A model generated the notes under the pieces. That model worked only from the letters and a program-made list of their open reading frames with translations. It did not search any database and had not been told where the DNA came from. Source: Blakeslea trispora (lineage: Eukaryota > Mucoromycota > Mucoromycetes > Mucorales > Choanephoraceae). From it: a DNA stretch of 64,000 bases. This document shows positions 49,049 through 61,158 of the stretch, piece after piece. Numbering within the stretch: the first letter of the stretch is position 1; each line of letters starts with the position of its first letter. Made by a program: the position numbers and the translations under genes. The stretch spans positions 248,001 through 312,000 of the forward strand of contig JAIWNE010000013.1 in assembly GCA_025331445.1 (NCBI GenBank), given 5' to 3'.

Positions 49049-49852
49049 ATGAACAAAGCTCCTAGATCCGGATGGCTCTACAAATTAACAACAGGAAATG
49101 CTTTTTGCACCTCAAGATGGCAATCTCGTTATTTCGTTCTACTAGATTCGGAAATGCGATATTACAAAGACGAACACTCAACAAATGCATCTAGAACAAT
49201 CAGTCTTCGTGAAGTGACTAAAGTATCATTAGTCAGTTTACCCAATCAGCCATACAGCTTCAGACTGGAGCCTGTCAAGGTATCTGACAGCAAGAAACAA
49301 CAAAAAGTTTGGACAATTGCATGTCAGTCTGAATATGAACTCGAAGCTTGGGTATCCGCTATCCATTGCCGACTGACCAACCTTCCAAGCATAGAAGAAC
49401 AAGCTGGCCTTATTCTATCTCCTTCAGTTCAACCTTTCTCAATGCCCGAGCAGAAACGTCAACAGCCTTTCTTTTCGTTCACTCGTATACTTACATCAGG
49501 CGCTGCTGGTCAGGACGTCTTGAATTTCGTTCAGCCTCGAGTCATTAAGCAATCCACCTTCACTATCTCAAAAAGAAGAGGTGTCATTCTATCATCATTG
49601 GACATGGAAAAAATCCCAAGTTTAGAGAACGATACCCTATCTTTGTCTTCATCGTCAAAAACATCTAGCCCTTCCTCTCCTACAGCTGGCCTGACAGGAA
49701 AGTCCTTTAGAAACCAACACGATGCTCAAGATGAAGAAGAAATGGTCATCCAAGAAGGTCATGCTAGAAAAATCTCTGCCAAAAATGCGTATATCATTGA
49801 TGCATCTTCACCTTCATTTGCTTTGTATAAAGAAAGCATCCATCTCTATTAG
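49049..49852 (+). CDS. PH-domain protein
   Basis: Likely binds phosphoinositides or proteins at membranes. Single exon, 267 aa. The PH domain covers about 5-112: SGWLYKLTTGNAFCTSRWQS, RYFVLLDSEMRYYKDE, and the closing helix with EYELEAWVSAIHCRL, whose Trp is the invariant PH residue. The remainder is Ser/Pro-rich and disordered. An in-frame ATG at 48968 would add 27 residues encoded by the CT-rich 5' flank; the ATG at 49049 with ACC before it is preferred. No other domain; the orthologue is unknown. Confidence 0.88.
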   Translation: MNKAPRSGWLYKLTTGNAFCTSRWQSRYFVLLDSEMRYYKDEHSTNASRTISLREVTKVSLVSLPNQPYSFRLEPVKVSDSKKQQKVWTIACQSEYELEAWVSAIHCRLTNLPSIEEQAGLILSPSVQPFSMPEQKRQQPFFSFTRILTSGAAGQDVLNFVQPRVIKQSTFTISKRRGVILSSLDMEKIPSLENDTLSLSSSSKTSSPSSPTAGLTGKSFRNQHDAQDEEEMVIQEGHARKISAKNAYIIDASSPSFALYKESIHLY

Positions 49853-52712
49853 TTTTTTTTTATTTTATTTTGTACATTCTATTCTTCTTCTTAATCTGTA
49901 TCTATTCATCAGTCATGTCTATTATTCCATTCAACTGTATTTAAAACCGACAAATAAACAAAAAAAAAAAAAAAAAATAGGAAATGACAAACCTAAAAAA
50001 AAAAAAGAAAAGCTTGTTGTATATGTCATTTAAGAAAAAAGACTCTTCAGCTCCTATCATAACCATTGCTTATACAACTAGGATAGACATTGATAGTACA
50101 AGCCTAAAACAGGCAGGTTATGAATAAACAACTTCCCCCCCCCCCAAGATAATTTCTCTTGAACAATCCTGAAAACTAAAAAAAACTCTCAAAAAAAAAA
50201 AGCAATCTTCTTTTGACCTCCTATCCATTTATAAATAGGTTGTTGTTGTTTTTTTTTTATATTTGAAAATCCCAAGTTTCCTGCCAATAGAACATGTTTT
50301 GAAAGAAATATACTTGAGCCATCCTTAAACAACTTTAAATATCTCATTTACAATGATCAGCCAACCACAAATTACGTTTATACTCATTTCAATAAAAAAA
50401 GAAAAAATGCTCTTACTATGGTAAGTAAATTCGCTTTTTTCAAGTTTTCCTGTGCAATATCAATTGATCAAAATAAAGATAAAAAACAATTGCTTTTTAC
50501 TTGGAAATGTACTCAGCATTAAGTTCTCTCTCTCTTTAGGTCAAGTAACAACACAAGACCATTGCTTCCAACAAGTTTTGACTGTCCTGATTTTAGTGAC
50601 TCTAAATAATTTCGCCAAAATAAGCGTCTTAATTAAGCATAGTTTCGGGAGATTTAAATGGTAGAAAATTAAGCATTTGAGTTCAAGCCGATCCCTTTAT
50701 CAAAAGTTAAAAAAAAGACTTGTAAAAATAATTAAGCGGATTATATCTGATTAATAGATTGTGTGTAATGCCAAAGTTGCAGTAAAACAAACGCATTATA
50801 GTGTCTTTTCTTTTTTTTGTTTATTTTGCAAGCGAATCTATAAACAGGCGCCTCTCTGACATCCTTGAATTTAATGCCATTAAAATATGCCCGACTCTTT
50901 AAAAGCCTTTATACCAAAACTAACATAGCAACAATATAGACTTCATGCATGTTTCATTCACGAAAGCTTGAAAACAACGTTATTGGTTCGTTATCTTGCT
51001 TTTAGCTAAAAGTCTATGAAACAAAATGTTCTATACAAATAAGATAAGAGAAACGTAATTCCAAATTTTGTGATTGTGAAGACACATTCAAGCCAATGCC
51101 ATTTACCACATAGAATTACTAATATGACAACGTAGAGTAGATTGAGACATGTCTTTTTTGTTATTATCATAGTATTTACTACTATTCCTTGCTATATACT
51201 TTGATCGGAAATTGTTCAAAGATAGATATTAAATCATGCTCAAAAATAGTAGCGAATAATAAGATGAAGTGTATCTTGATTAATGTTTCAATGAGATTAT
51301 ACGCCTTGCTGATATGCCAATGTCAATTGTGAGTAATATTCTTAGACAAATAGCATCGTGTCATAGAAATGGTCCTTTTCGTGACCATTGAAAAGGCCAG
51401 AAGCGAATTGAGAAAGATACAGGTCGATGTTTCCAAAGACATAACAATCAGTTATCTTTGCAAGCTAGGCTTAAATATAAAGTTGTTCTATCTTGCCCTG
51501 CCTTCTTGTACATGAGAGGCCTTATTGATTTGGAAAAAAAAGCTAGAGCCACCAGCTAGAGCCACCAGCTTTGTGATTGCTCATGTGTAGAATGACTTTG
51601 GCATGCTTTTTGAAGATATGTTTGGTTTTCAAAGCTTCAATCAGTTTCTTTAGACTTGTTGAATCGATGGATTCACTATTGACCAAAACCTGAACTTGGC
51701 TAGTTACAAAAACACAAGCTCAAGTAATGTCACATTATAGTTTGTCTTTCTTTGAGTAAACGTCAATGACTTATTCTTGTTAGGAAATCTTTGTTTGTCA
51801 GCACAACTGTTTACATGATTATGATTGTAAATAGATATGGAAATACTAGTCAACAGAAGCCACAAAAACCAAAACCCATTTTCTTTACGAGTTGCTTGGT
51901 TTGGGACAAGTTCAATTTGATTCCTTCATATACTAGGTTTGCAGCGAGGTTTTTTTTATTGATGACTCGCTTATCATACTTCGTTTACAATCGACACCTC
52001 ACTTCTTGCTAAGGAGACGGTATTCAAAGGAAAAAAAAAGTTGGTTTTGTTTTCTCAACAACAAGACAAGAGTTGACTTTTAAAGCACAAAGCAAGCGGT
52101 ACATATGAAACACATCCACCTTGGTATACTTAGGGATGCTATACATTTCTGAAAGAACTATTCAAGACATTATAAAGCAAGATAGACAGGTATTTAAGAA
52201 GACATAGCTGTCAACATGTATTGTTTCTAGTTTCCTCAGGATCACTCAACAATAAAGCAAGTGATGTAACATTTGCAATGATTACGAATTATATTAGTAG
52301 AATTTCAAGAAGTGCATATAAATATAGCAAAAAAAAAAAAAAAAAGACTCGATGTGATCCTTCAATGCTGCGAAGCTGTAATCATAGTTTTGACAATCAA
52401 TTCGTTTATTGTCACTCCAATAGCACTCGACCCAACTATATTCGCAGTGGTACTCTGAACACAATTTCTAACAATGAGCGCTGCTCTTGAAAGCCAGGCC
52501 AACTTTGCAGGAAATGTGTTGGGCAATGTTGACTTGAGGGAGCTTCATCGTCAGTCCATTTGAGCTTGAGGAAATGGTTGAGTCCTCTATCTGCAAGAAT
52601 TCTTTTAATACCAATAAAGTGTTCTTAAGGATCATGTGTGTTGTCCATAATCTTTCTTGGTTTCATTTATCAACTAGATAAAATATACAGGTTAAGATAA
52701 GAAATGCAATGT
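49853..52712. other. AT-rich repeat island without supported gene
   Basis: Nearly 2.9 kb with homopolymers (for example C11 near 50135 and A-runs) and only short open frames. A 13-bp direct duplication, CTAGAGCCACCAG, occurs at about 51542-51567. No recognised coding sequence. Confidence 0.45.
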
Positions 52713-52932
52713 TAGAAATATATTCAAAAAGTTTCACCCTGAAATTTACCTGTGATTGATAGCCATTCCGCAAAAAAAAAAAAGGCTTGCATGAATCAGG
52801 ATATCATAGTATGCTTGGGAAGAAAAAAGAGCTTTTTAACCATGAGATCCTGGTTCATTCAAGCCTATTTCTTGCAGAATAGCTATCAATCACAGGTAAA
52901 TTTCAGGGTGAAACTTTTTGAATATATTTCTA
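52713..52932. mobile_element. 220-bp foldback MITE with TA flanks, copy 2
   Basis: Same family as 16075-16295: inverted arms around a short loop, with shared blocks such as TTCAAAAAGTTTCACC, AACCATGAGATCCTG and ATAGCTATCAAT. The ends read TAGAAATATATTC and GAATATATTTCTA, again bounded by TA. The left arm has an A12 run where copy 1 has mixed sequence. More diverged than the two arms of copy 1 are from each other. Confidence 0.85.
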
Positions 52933-53039
52933 CAATAACATTACCAAATTCGATTCAACAATGAACATCATACGCGCGTCAAATAAAATCATTAAAAAAA
53001 AAGAATCACCCTTTTTTTTCTCTCTTTTTATCATCAAAA

Positions 53040-53840
53040 CGAGTAGTTCAGTCAACAAGAACGAAAAGTGTTGTCATCAATAACATAACAAACGAGAAAG
53101 AAGAACGGGTGAGTCTTGCTAAAAATAAGAAGCGACTACGCTCCCAAACTGACATGGGCAGCAGGAGGATGGGATCAACACCCAGAACAGGACGACAAGC
53201 ACGCAAGAGAACCAGACCATCAGGTTTGGCCAAAAGACCAACCAAATAGGCACGACAGTAACGCCTAATGACAGGCTTGGGATCACCACCAGAGGTAACC
53301 AATCCACTGCTGCAAAGACGAGAAGCGAGGCACTCAGAAGGAGACAAAAGAGCGACAGACCAGTTTTTAGAAGGGAGTTGGTTTTCAGCAACTTGGGCCA
53401 ACAGAAACGAGGAGCAACAGAGGCAGAGGCAACTTACAAAACAACAAATCTTAGTGATGTTGTCAAGATTTTTGTATTTTATCTCAATTTCTACCTAGCG
53501 GAAGGATGGTCTTGCTGTCCCTTCTCTCTTGGTTCGCGATCTTCAGGTTATCCAGCGTGCTCAAGACTAGTGTCTTCGTCTTGCTTTTGAGTGGCCACTC
53601 AAAAGCTTCGACAATGGTGTTCAAACACTTGAACCCACTTGCCGTGTATGAAGGAGCGTGCCTCTATTCTTGGGTTCAAGAGGCTGATGCGTATGCAATA
53701 GCTACCCGCTGATACTTTGCTCGCCGTCTTTCTTACCCATGTTGGTCGCTAAGGGTGTCAACTTGATAAGAAGGATGAAGAAGTTTCGAGACAGAAACAT
53801 AAGAGCTGCCGAGTCAGATCAAGTGTTAAACGACGTCCGT
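53040..53840. other. GC-richer block with broken open frames
   Basis: Noticeably richer in G+C than the flanks. Open frames exist on both strands (for example minus-strand 53048-53401), but none has a recognised domain or good splice context. On the plus strand, segments such as RVSLAKNKKRLRSQTDMG may be a decayed N-terminal part of the damaged gene that follows at 53922. Treated as unresolved. Confidence 0.3.
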
Positions 53841-53921
53841 GTTTTGTAAGTGTGAAGGCTACTTGGCTCTAGTTATTTCCACTCTCTTTTTTTTCTTGTT
53901 GCTGATTGTATCTTTAAACAG

Positions 53922-55119
53922 GTCCTTTTCCCACGTTTTTCCAGTGGTTGAACACAAAAATGAGCGATCGATAACATCGCATATGAACGAAGAACAGGCA
54001 GAAGCAATGTTGTATTATGCCAACAACTCTGTTGAACAACAAATGCCTGAAGTATCTGATGAAGCAGTCTTGTTCTGCAACAAACTCTCCAAGATAACAA
54101 ATGATGATAGGCGTTATCAACCACCATATCCGGTTTTTTTCTTTCTGATCCTTGCCTTCATTATTTGCGGTCAAAGCCAGCAAGCCTAAAAGCTAGCAAG
54201 GAGTTTGATGATCTTGTCTTATCAATTTGTAATGAACTAAATCAGAATCGCGCCTCTGCATCAAATCAGTCTGAAGCAGCCTTCATCAACCAGTCTCTCA
54301 TGCCATTCATAAAAAGTATTCTTATCGACAATGATATCAAAGGCCTTCATTATGCATTGCAGATATCATTCTAACTGATATGCATTGAGTATTTACTCTA
54401 ACACACAAAAAAACTGGCTGTTAGAATAGATACTCCTATGGATGAAGGAATGAAGCCTGACTTTGTTTTAGGAATCGAGACAAGAAAAACTGTGGTTTTG
54501 TCTTTTTTCGTGGAGGTGAAAAAAGAAAAAGCAGAAAGCAAATATCAGGTTGAATCTGATTTTGTTAAATTGATGAAACAAATGAAGACATCAATTGACA
54601 AGCAGCTGCAAATGGGAGTGCAATCACCCGTTTCTTTTGGACTTCTTTGCGAAGGTTTGTATGTTTGGCTTTTGATTGAATGTCTTTTGTACTAAACATT
54701 AGTATATCGCCTTTATGATAGGATTTGATTGCTCTTTTTACAAGATGGTACTTGCTGTAGAAGGTGTATATTTACCAGTGATGATCAGAGAGCTGTCCTT
54801 GGTAAAAAAACAGGGCTGGCTCGATCAATGTGCCTTCTGTTGTTGAGGCACTTGTTTTAATCAAGGTAAAAAAAAAAAGAAGAGATATGAAGAGCCAATG
54901 TCAAGTCTTTTTTTCTAATTCTACTTTCTTTAGATATAGCAAGAGCTTCACCAGCTCAAAAACAAGTTGAGCCAAGTCAGAGCTTCTGATAAAGCTGAAC
55001 AAAAGAAGTTGATTAAACCTTCTTTTGAAATTACAAAAACCCAAAAACTTGCCTTGCAAGCACTCAATAAACTGGGCCTTAGTGTTCTTATAAAAAAAAC
55101 CTTCATTTTATTGGTCTAG
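53922..55119 (+). pseudogene. Damaged gene with PD-(D/E)XK-like signature
   Basis: Coding-like segments follow in order: 53922-54132 (reading MNEEQAEAMLYYANNSVEQQ), 54165-54360 (KASKEFDDLVLSICNELNQN), 54430-54655 (MKPDFVLGIETRK, then FFVEVKKEK), 54722-54866 (FDCSFYKMVLAVEGVYLPVM) and 54940-55119. Several junctions look like introns. The KPDF plus VEVK spacing resembles the D..ExK core of PD-(D/E)XK nucleases. The SFGLLCEG and YKM..EGVY pattern resembles a family I know as multi-copy in Mucoromycota. One frame break lies at the A7 run 54804-54810, where an extra A would restore SINVPSVVEALVLIK. The junction near 54375-54425 is unresolved. Either a pseudogene or a gene with sequence errors. Confidence 0.5.
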
Positions 55120-55165
55120 TCTTAATTTCTGTAATTTTGAATAAATATAATTAGATGTATACAAG

Positions 55166-56870
55166 TTAGAAACGCCTTATAGGTACAGGGGGTATTGTGC
55201 CATCATCACCATCAAAGCAATGTAGCTTTTGTACTTGGCGTCGAGTTGCTCTTCTTTGAACAGATTGTTTAGGAGCCGCCTGTTTCTTCTTTTTTTCTGG
55301 CTTTTTGATTTTGCCATCAACATAGTCAATCACAGTGACAAATGGGGTATCTTCGTTACTTGAGTCACTCTCGTCTTCCTCAGTCAAGATGTTAAGAGCT
55401 ACATTGCCTGAATCTACTGTGTTTGATCTGTTCTGAAGTGAGAGTATTTCACTACACCAACGACCAGAAAGGGTATGTCGCGCCATCATTTGCCACAAGA
55501 TACGTTGGCAACATGCTTTGTAATGAGCACCTTGGTCTGTAAGCTTGATTTGATCATATGTCTGTGTGCTTAGAAATAGAGTAGATAGAGACTGAGATAG
55601 TCGATAGCGTTCTTGAATCCTTTGCATGTCCTCAACCAGAATACGTTTACGTTGTACAAATGCTGTTTGGTCATTTGCACCATGTTGCTGGTTAATAATC
55701 AGAACGACTCTATTCCACCAAGACGGCGCCTGCGACGATGGTTGTGTGTTGACCTTTGTCTGCATAGACTTGACAAGCGAGTCTAATAATGTGTACACTG
55801 TAAAGCTAGGGGCAAGCAAAGAACAGTTCATGTGTAAATAAACAATGGGTATCTTATAGTATGCGATTCTTACAATGACTCCATAGAGACAATAACCAGT
55901 ATGGATGTAATACCGAGTCTTTGTCCCAAACCCAGTAAGTAATTCCTGGAAACATCACTAGCTTCATCTAGATAGGTGAATTGACAGAGTGTAACAAGTG
56001 ATTGGTTTCGATCTATCTGCCATGGTATTGTTCTTTCATATTCTTCTTTTGTCTGAACGAAACCAAAAAAAAAAAGTATGAGCAAAGAAAATCATTAGTG
56101 TATTGATTGTCGCTTTATTACCGCAAATGGTGTGGCATCGGTTGTATCAAACAAAAGCTTCATCACTTCTGCCTGACTTTGACCTGTCTTTTTTGTTTTT
56201 GTTTTATAGAGATTTGAGATTAGAATATGATTGTACAATTATAAAGTCAAATAAGCTATATATTTTTTTGAATTACCATAGCAAAGGTAGCAGCTACATA
56301 ATGATGCCTTGTTACATGCGGCTGTTGAATGAAAGAGAGTTGTTTGAAAGGTACAAAACATCCAGTTGGCTCTATCAAGCTATGATGGTGAGGTTTATCT
56401 TGCATTTGATGTGCAACTGAGCTGAAAGAATGCCTGGAGCCAAATGTATTTTCTGAACTGACAGGTGATGTCGATAGAGGCGAACTACATAGGCTCATTT
56501 GTCTTTGTGATCCATAAGAAGGTGTGCGTGAAGGAGGGTGTGAGGTGTCAAAGCTAGAGTCATACATGCTTGATGCGCTAAAATAATGTGTGTTCGTAGA
56601 GAATGAAGATGCAGTTGAGCTGACTGAATCTCGATATTGGAGTGTGACAGAAGGATCAAATGGTTGGCTTGATAACTGCTTTTCATGAGGGTTAATTTGA
56701 TACCGGAAATCTTGATTGTGCTAAGAATACAAACAAATAAAATCAATCGATTGTATACCAGAATAGACGCAGTATATCTGAATTTATTCCCAATGTTTCT
56801 TTACTTGTTGAGATAGTGAATCATGAAGGCTGATTCTCTCTAATCTATCATGCCAATCATTATCATTCAT
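55166..56870 (-). CDS. Uncharacterised five-exon protein
   Basis: Not recognised. Exons 56870-56805, 56720-56277, 56172-56122, 56052-55874 and 55805-55166 join in frame to 459 aa. The first 150 residues are Ser/Thr/Gln-rich and disordered. The middle, about 170-360, looks globular: AEVMKLLFDTTDATPFA, WQIDRNQSLVTLCQFTYLDE, GLGQRLGITSILVIVSMES, then WWNRVVLIINQQHG. This alternation of hydrophobic beta-like and helical segments suggests a folded domain. The tail is acidic, then basic (KIKKPEKKKKQAAPKQSVQRR), and could carry a nuclear localisation signal. For intron 2 the acceptor AG|GCA at 56173 was chosen to keep frame. Continuity over five exons makes it a real gene; the function is open. Confidence 0.7.
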
Positions 56871-58101
56871 TATTTCTTGTTATTTCTGACTGATTGAGTA
56901 TGTCCTTAAATCACGTATTCCGAAAAATAATCGAGATTAAAACAAGAGAGCACAAAAAGAAGAAAGAAAAAGAGGAAAAGGGCAAAAATACATACAAAAA
57001 AAAGTTATTTCTTTTGTGGTCAAGATGTGATTTATTTTTTTTTCATCTTTGTTACACAGTTTAGCAACCAAGCGACTTGGCCACTCCTTTATTGTTAGTT
57101 CAAAGCTACGAAGTAAATAAATCAAGAGAATCACCAAGGAAGACTCATTGGCCATTTACAGGTTTTGAATAACGCGTCTCGTAAAATAGAGTATTTCTAT
57201 TTTTGGTTGCCTTGATAAAATGCTTATTTGACTGGTCTCAAGTAACACTCTCTTTGCCTTGTTTATCTCTTTCCAAAAGAAGATACCAATGAGTCCTCAA
57301 TCATTTCAAGTAAGAGTGGAGTAGACAAGGGTATTATTGTATTTTCGAAAAAGGGTTCCTTACAATAAATGTGATACTACTCAGCATTAGTTTCTTTAGA
57401 CTACCATATCAGAACACATTCATTTAAATGGCAGCTCTCTGTTTCGAATAAGCACGCATTGCAAAAGTCTAGATTCCGTTCGATTTTTTTTTCTCTTTTG
57501 AGTAATAGTGCCTGCATGGTCAAAACTGCAAAGATCCGCAAAATCAGCTTTTTTTTTATTGTTTCGCCAATGTAACAACTCAATCCTATGAAATCACTAA
57601 GCCAAGTCATTGTAGCTCTATAAACCAATTAACATACTTGAATACAAGACCTTGTTGTCTTTACAGTATTTAATAATTGGGCCATACATTGTAAGCATTG
57701 TGCAAACAAGATCTACAATGACTTTACAGTTAAAATAGCGTGTCCCCTATCCTACCAAACAAAGGGAATAGGATAATGCCTAACAAACAATATTTGAAGA
57801 TGATCTGTCAGTTGATTTCTTCAAAAGCTAAGCGAAAATGGCATGTGTGTAACAATCGATCATTCATTATGCGAAAAAAAAGAAAATAGCTTTCAATTCT
57901 TTTCCTCGGAGGTAAAGAGATATTTCTCGAAACAAAAGAAGCAAGAAAAGAGACTGCAAGCATAAAACCCATTGCCAAGTTCCCGCATCTTTTTGTTTTC
58001 TTATTTTTCTGCTTATCTTTTTTTTTTCTTGTAACACACACATACACACACATTTTATTTTTCTTTGGTTATAATTTTTTTTCTTCTTCTTGTAAATCAC
58101 C
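56871..58101. promoter_or_regulatory. Divergent intergenic region
   Basis: About 1.2 kb between divergent starts of the unknown gene and the Dap1-like gene. AT-rich with short frames only; T- and pyrimidine-rich runs lie just before 58102. No gene recognised. Confidence 0.45.
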
Positions 58102-58781
58102 ATGTTCAACTTTGACACACTCATCACACAGTTCAAAGGTTTATAATGACAAAGGAAAACAAGCAAGAGAAAACAATGACTGATTGTTCCCTTTATTGAT
58201 AGAAAACCCTGTCAACTGGGCACTTGCAGCTGTGCTATTATATATCTTGAAGTATTTTACAATTTCAATAAAACCAGTTGCACTAAAAGCAGAACACCCC
58301 AAGACCACTGTCTTCAAAAACTATACACCTCTCGAGTTATTGCCTTTTAACGGTAAAGAGAATGCATCTATCTTTATAGGTGTCAATGGTTCTGTTTATG
58401 ATGTTTCTCAGGGCAGCAATTTCTATGGTCCAGGTTAGAAACAGATTGATTTTTTTTTTTACTTATTAAAAGCAATACACTCATTTTTTTTGGTATCTAG
58501 GTGGCCCTTATGCTAATTTTGCTGGACATGATGCATCCCGTGGATTAGCCAAAAATTCATTTGAACCGGAATTGATGGCAGATCCGTATGGACCCATTGA
58601 TAAGCTAGAGGACTTGGCAGAAGATGAATGGGAGTCATTAAGAGAATGGGTAAATAAAGAAATACAGTTTATTAGTTCAATCAGAGGATTAAAAAAAAAG
58701 GACTTGGTCAAATCATAGGAGGCTCTATTTGCAAGAAAATATATGCTTATTGGAAAACTTGTTGAAAACTCTTTCCAATAA
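58102..58781 (+). CDS. Dap1/PGRMC-type membrane heme-binding protein
   Basis: Cytochrome-b5-like heme protein of the membrane-associated progesterone receptor family; fungal Dap1 supports sterol-synthesis P450 enzymes in the ER. Four exons, 58102-58138, 58203-58433, 58501-58649 and 58719-58781, give 159 aa; yeast Dap1 is 152. One N-terminal transmembrane helix at about 16-33 (NWALAAVLLYILKYFTI) is followed by the heme domain: FKNYTPLELLPFNGKE, IFIGVNGSVYDVSQG, then [20 protein letters not shown], which is the family hallmark. The expected axial Tyr in this segment is present. The stop lies only 16 bp from the stop of the convergent UDP-xylose synthase gene. Confidence 0.94.
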
Positions 58782-58797
58782 TAAAAAAAAGCTACAG

Positions 58798-60115
58798 TCA
58801 GATAGCACCTTCTTTCACTTGTAGTTTGAACCAGTCTACTGTTTCCTGTAGACCTTGTTTAACTGAAAAGGCAGGTTCCCAACCCAAGTGCTTCTTTGCT
58901 CTTGAGATATCGGGCTTGCGCTTTTTGGGATCATCCAGAGCAGCAGGCAATATCTTGATATCCACATTATCGGGTGAAAGAGGAGGTTGCAATACCATTT
59001 CTCGGATAGTGTCTGCAAAGTCGCGAATCGTGAATTCCTCGGGATTGCCCAAGTTGACAGGTTCGCTGTAATTCTTGTTCATCAACAAAATCAATCCGTC
59101 AACGAGATCATGTACATATTGAAATGATCTTGTCTGTTCACCATCGCCATACAATGTCAATGACTCGCCCTTGATAGCCTGCATGATAAAGTTACTGACA
59201 ACACGACCATCTGCAGGCGACATACGAGGACCAAATGTACTAGACAAAAATCATTCCCCCACACATCTAAAATTGAGTACAACTTCTACTTGATGGCTCG
59301 GGGTTTCAAATCACTTACTTGAAAATACGTGCTACGCGTACATCTACATCATTTTGCCTCATGTATGAATAAGTCAATGTTTCAGCAATACGTTTGCCCT
59401 CATCATAACAAGCTCTAGGACCGATAGGATTGACATGACCCCAATAGGTCTCTTTCTGAGGATGTTCTTCTGGATCACCATAGATTTCTTATATATATAT
59501 AAAAAGAGAGAGAAAGAGAGCTGATTTACAATAAGCAAAATACAATAAGAAGATAGAAATGAAATGTTTACCAGATGTAGATGTCAGCAAGAATCGAGCC
59601 TTTGTTCTCTTGGCCAAACCAAGCATATTGATTGTGCCCATCACACTGGTCTTTACAGTCTTTGTAGGATTGTATTGATAATGAGGTGGTGATGCAGGAC
59701 AGGCAAGGTGATAGATTTGAGATACTTCAATCATAAATGGGTCCACTACATCATGGCGTACAAGCTCAAAGTGAGGATGACCAATCCAATGCTCTACATT
59801 ACGCTTTGAGCCTGTAAAGAAGTTGTCCAACACAATCACCTCATGACCCATCCACATGAGTCGGTCTACCAAATGAGAACCTACAAAACCAGCTCCACCT
59901 GTCACCAAGATTCGTTTACGCTCGGAAGGCTTGAGCTGTCTGACAGGTGGGAAAGAATGGATAGCCTTGTAGATAACAAGACCCTTTTGCTCATCCACTT
60001 GACGATCGTTTAGTTCTTTAGGTAAATATAGGTTACGCAGATAATTCAAGTCTACGTCTGAACCAACACTTGAATGGCCTACAGCAGTTACAAATTCTTT
60101 TTGAAGTGAAGTCAT
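58798..60115 (-). CDS. UDP-glucuronate decarboxylase (UDP-xylose synthase)
   Basis: Converts UDP-glucuronate to UDP-xylose with bound NAD, supplying xylose for glycans. Three exons, 60115-59572, 59487-59319 and 59239-58798, give 384 aa; introns are 84 and 79 bp. The short-chain dehydrogenase fold shows GGAGFVGSH at 73-81, the catalytic Tyr209 and Lys213 in [11 protein letters not shown], and then [20 protein letters not shown], typical of UXS. Upstream in-frame codons back to a GTG at 60178 would read as a hydrophobic leader, but that is the CT-rich 5' flank and no ATG supports it. A membrane anchor as in animal UXS1 is therefore not supported. Confidence 0.94.
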
Positions 60116-60274
60116 CAAAAGAAATATAAGGAGAAGAAGAAGAAAAGGGGAGAAAAAAAAAAGGGAAACGAGAAACACTTTGGAAATTTCTGTGTAATGA
60201 CTTCATTTCAAACAAATATTAGAAAAGTGTAATTTATTGTCCACACAGCTAGAAAATAATAATTAAGCTGCTAT

Positions 60275-61158
<884 letters not shown>

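Noticed and set aside
53048..53401. Minus-strand open frame of 117 codons, hydrophobic
   Set aside because: No domain, no splice support, overlapped by equally open frames on other strands in a GC-richer block.
60116..60178. Hydrophobic N-terminal leader for UDP-xylose synthase
   Set aside because: Begins with GTG, and the hydrophobic residues come from a CT-rich 5' flank; the ATG at 60115 is the first good start.
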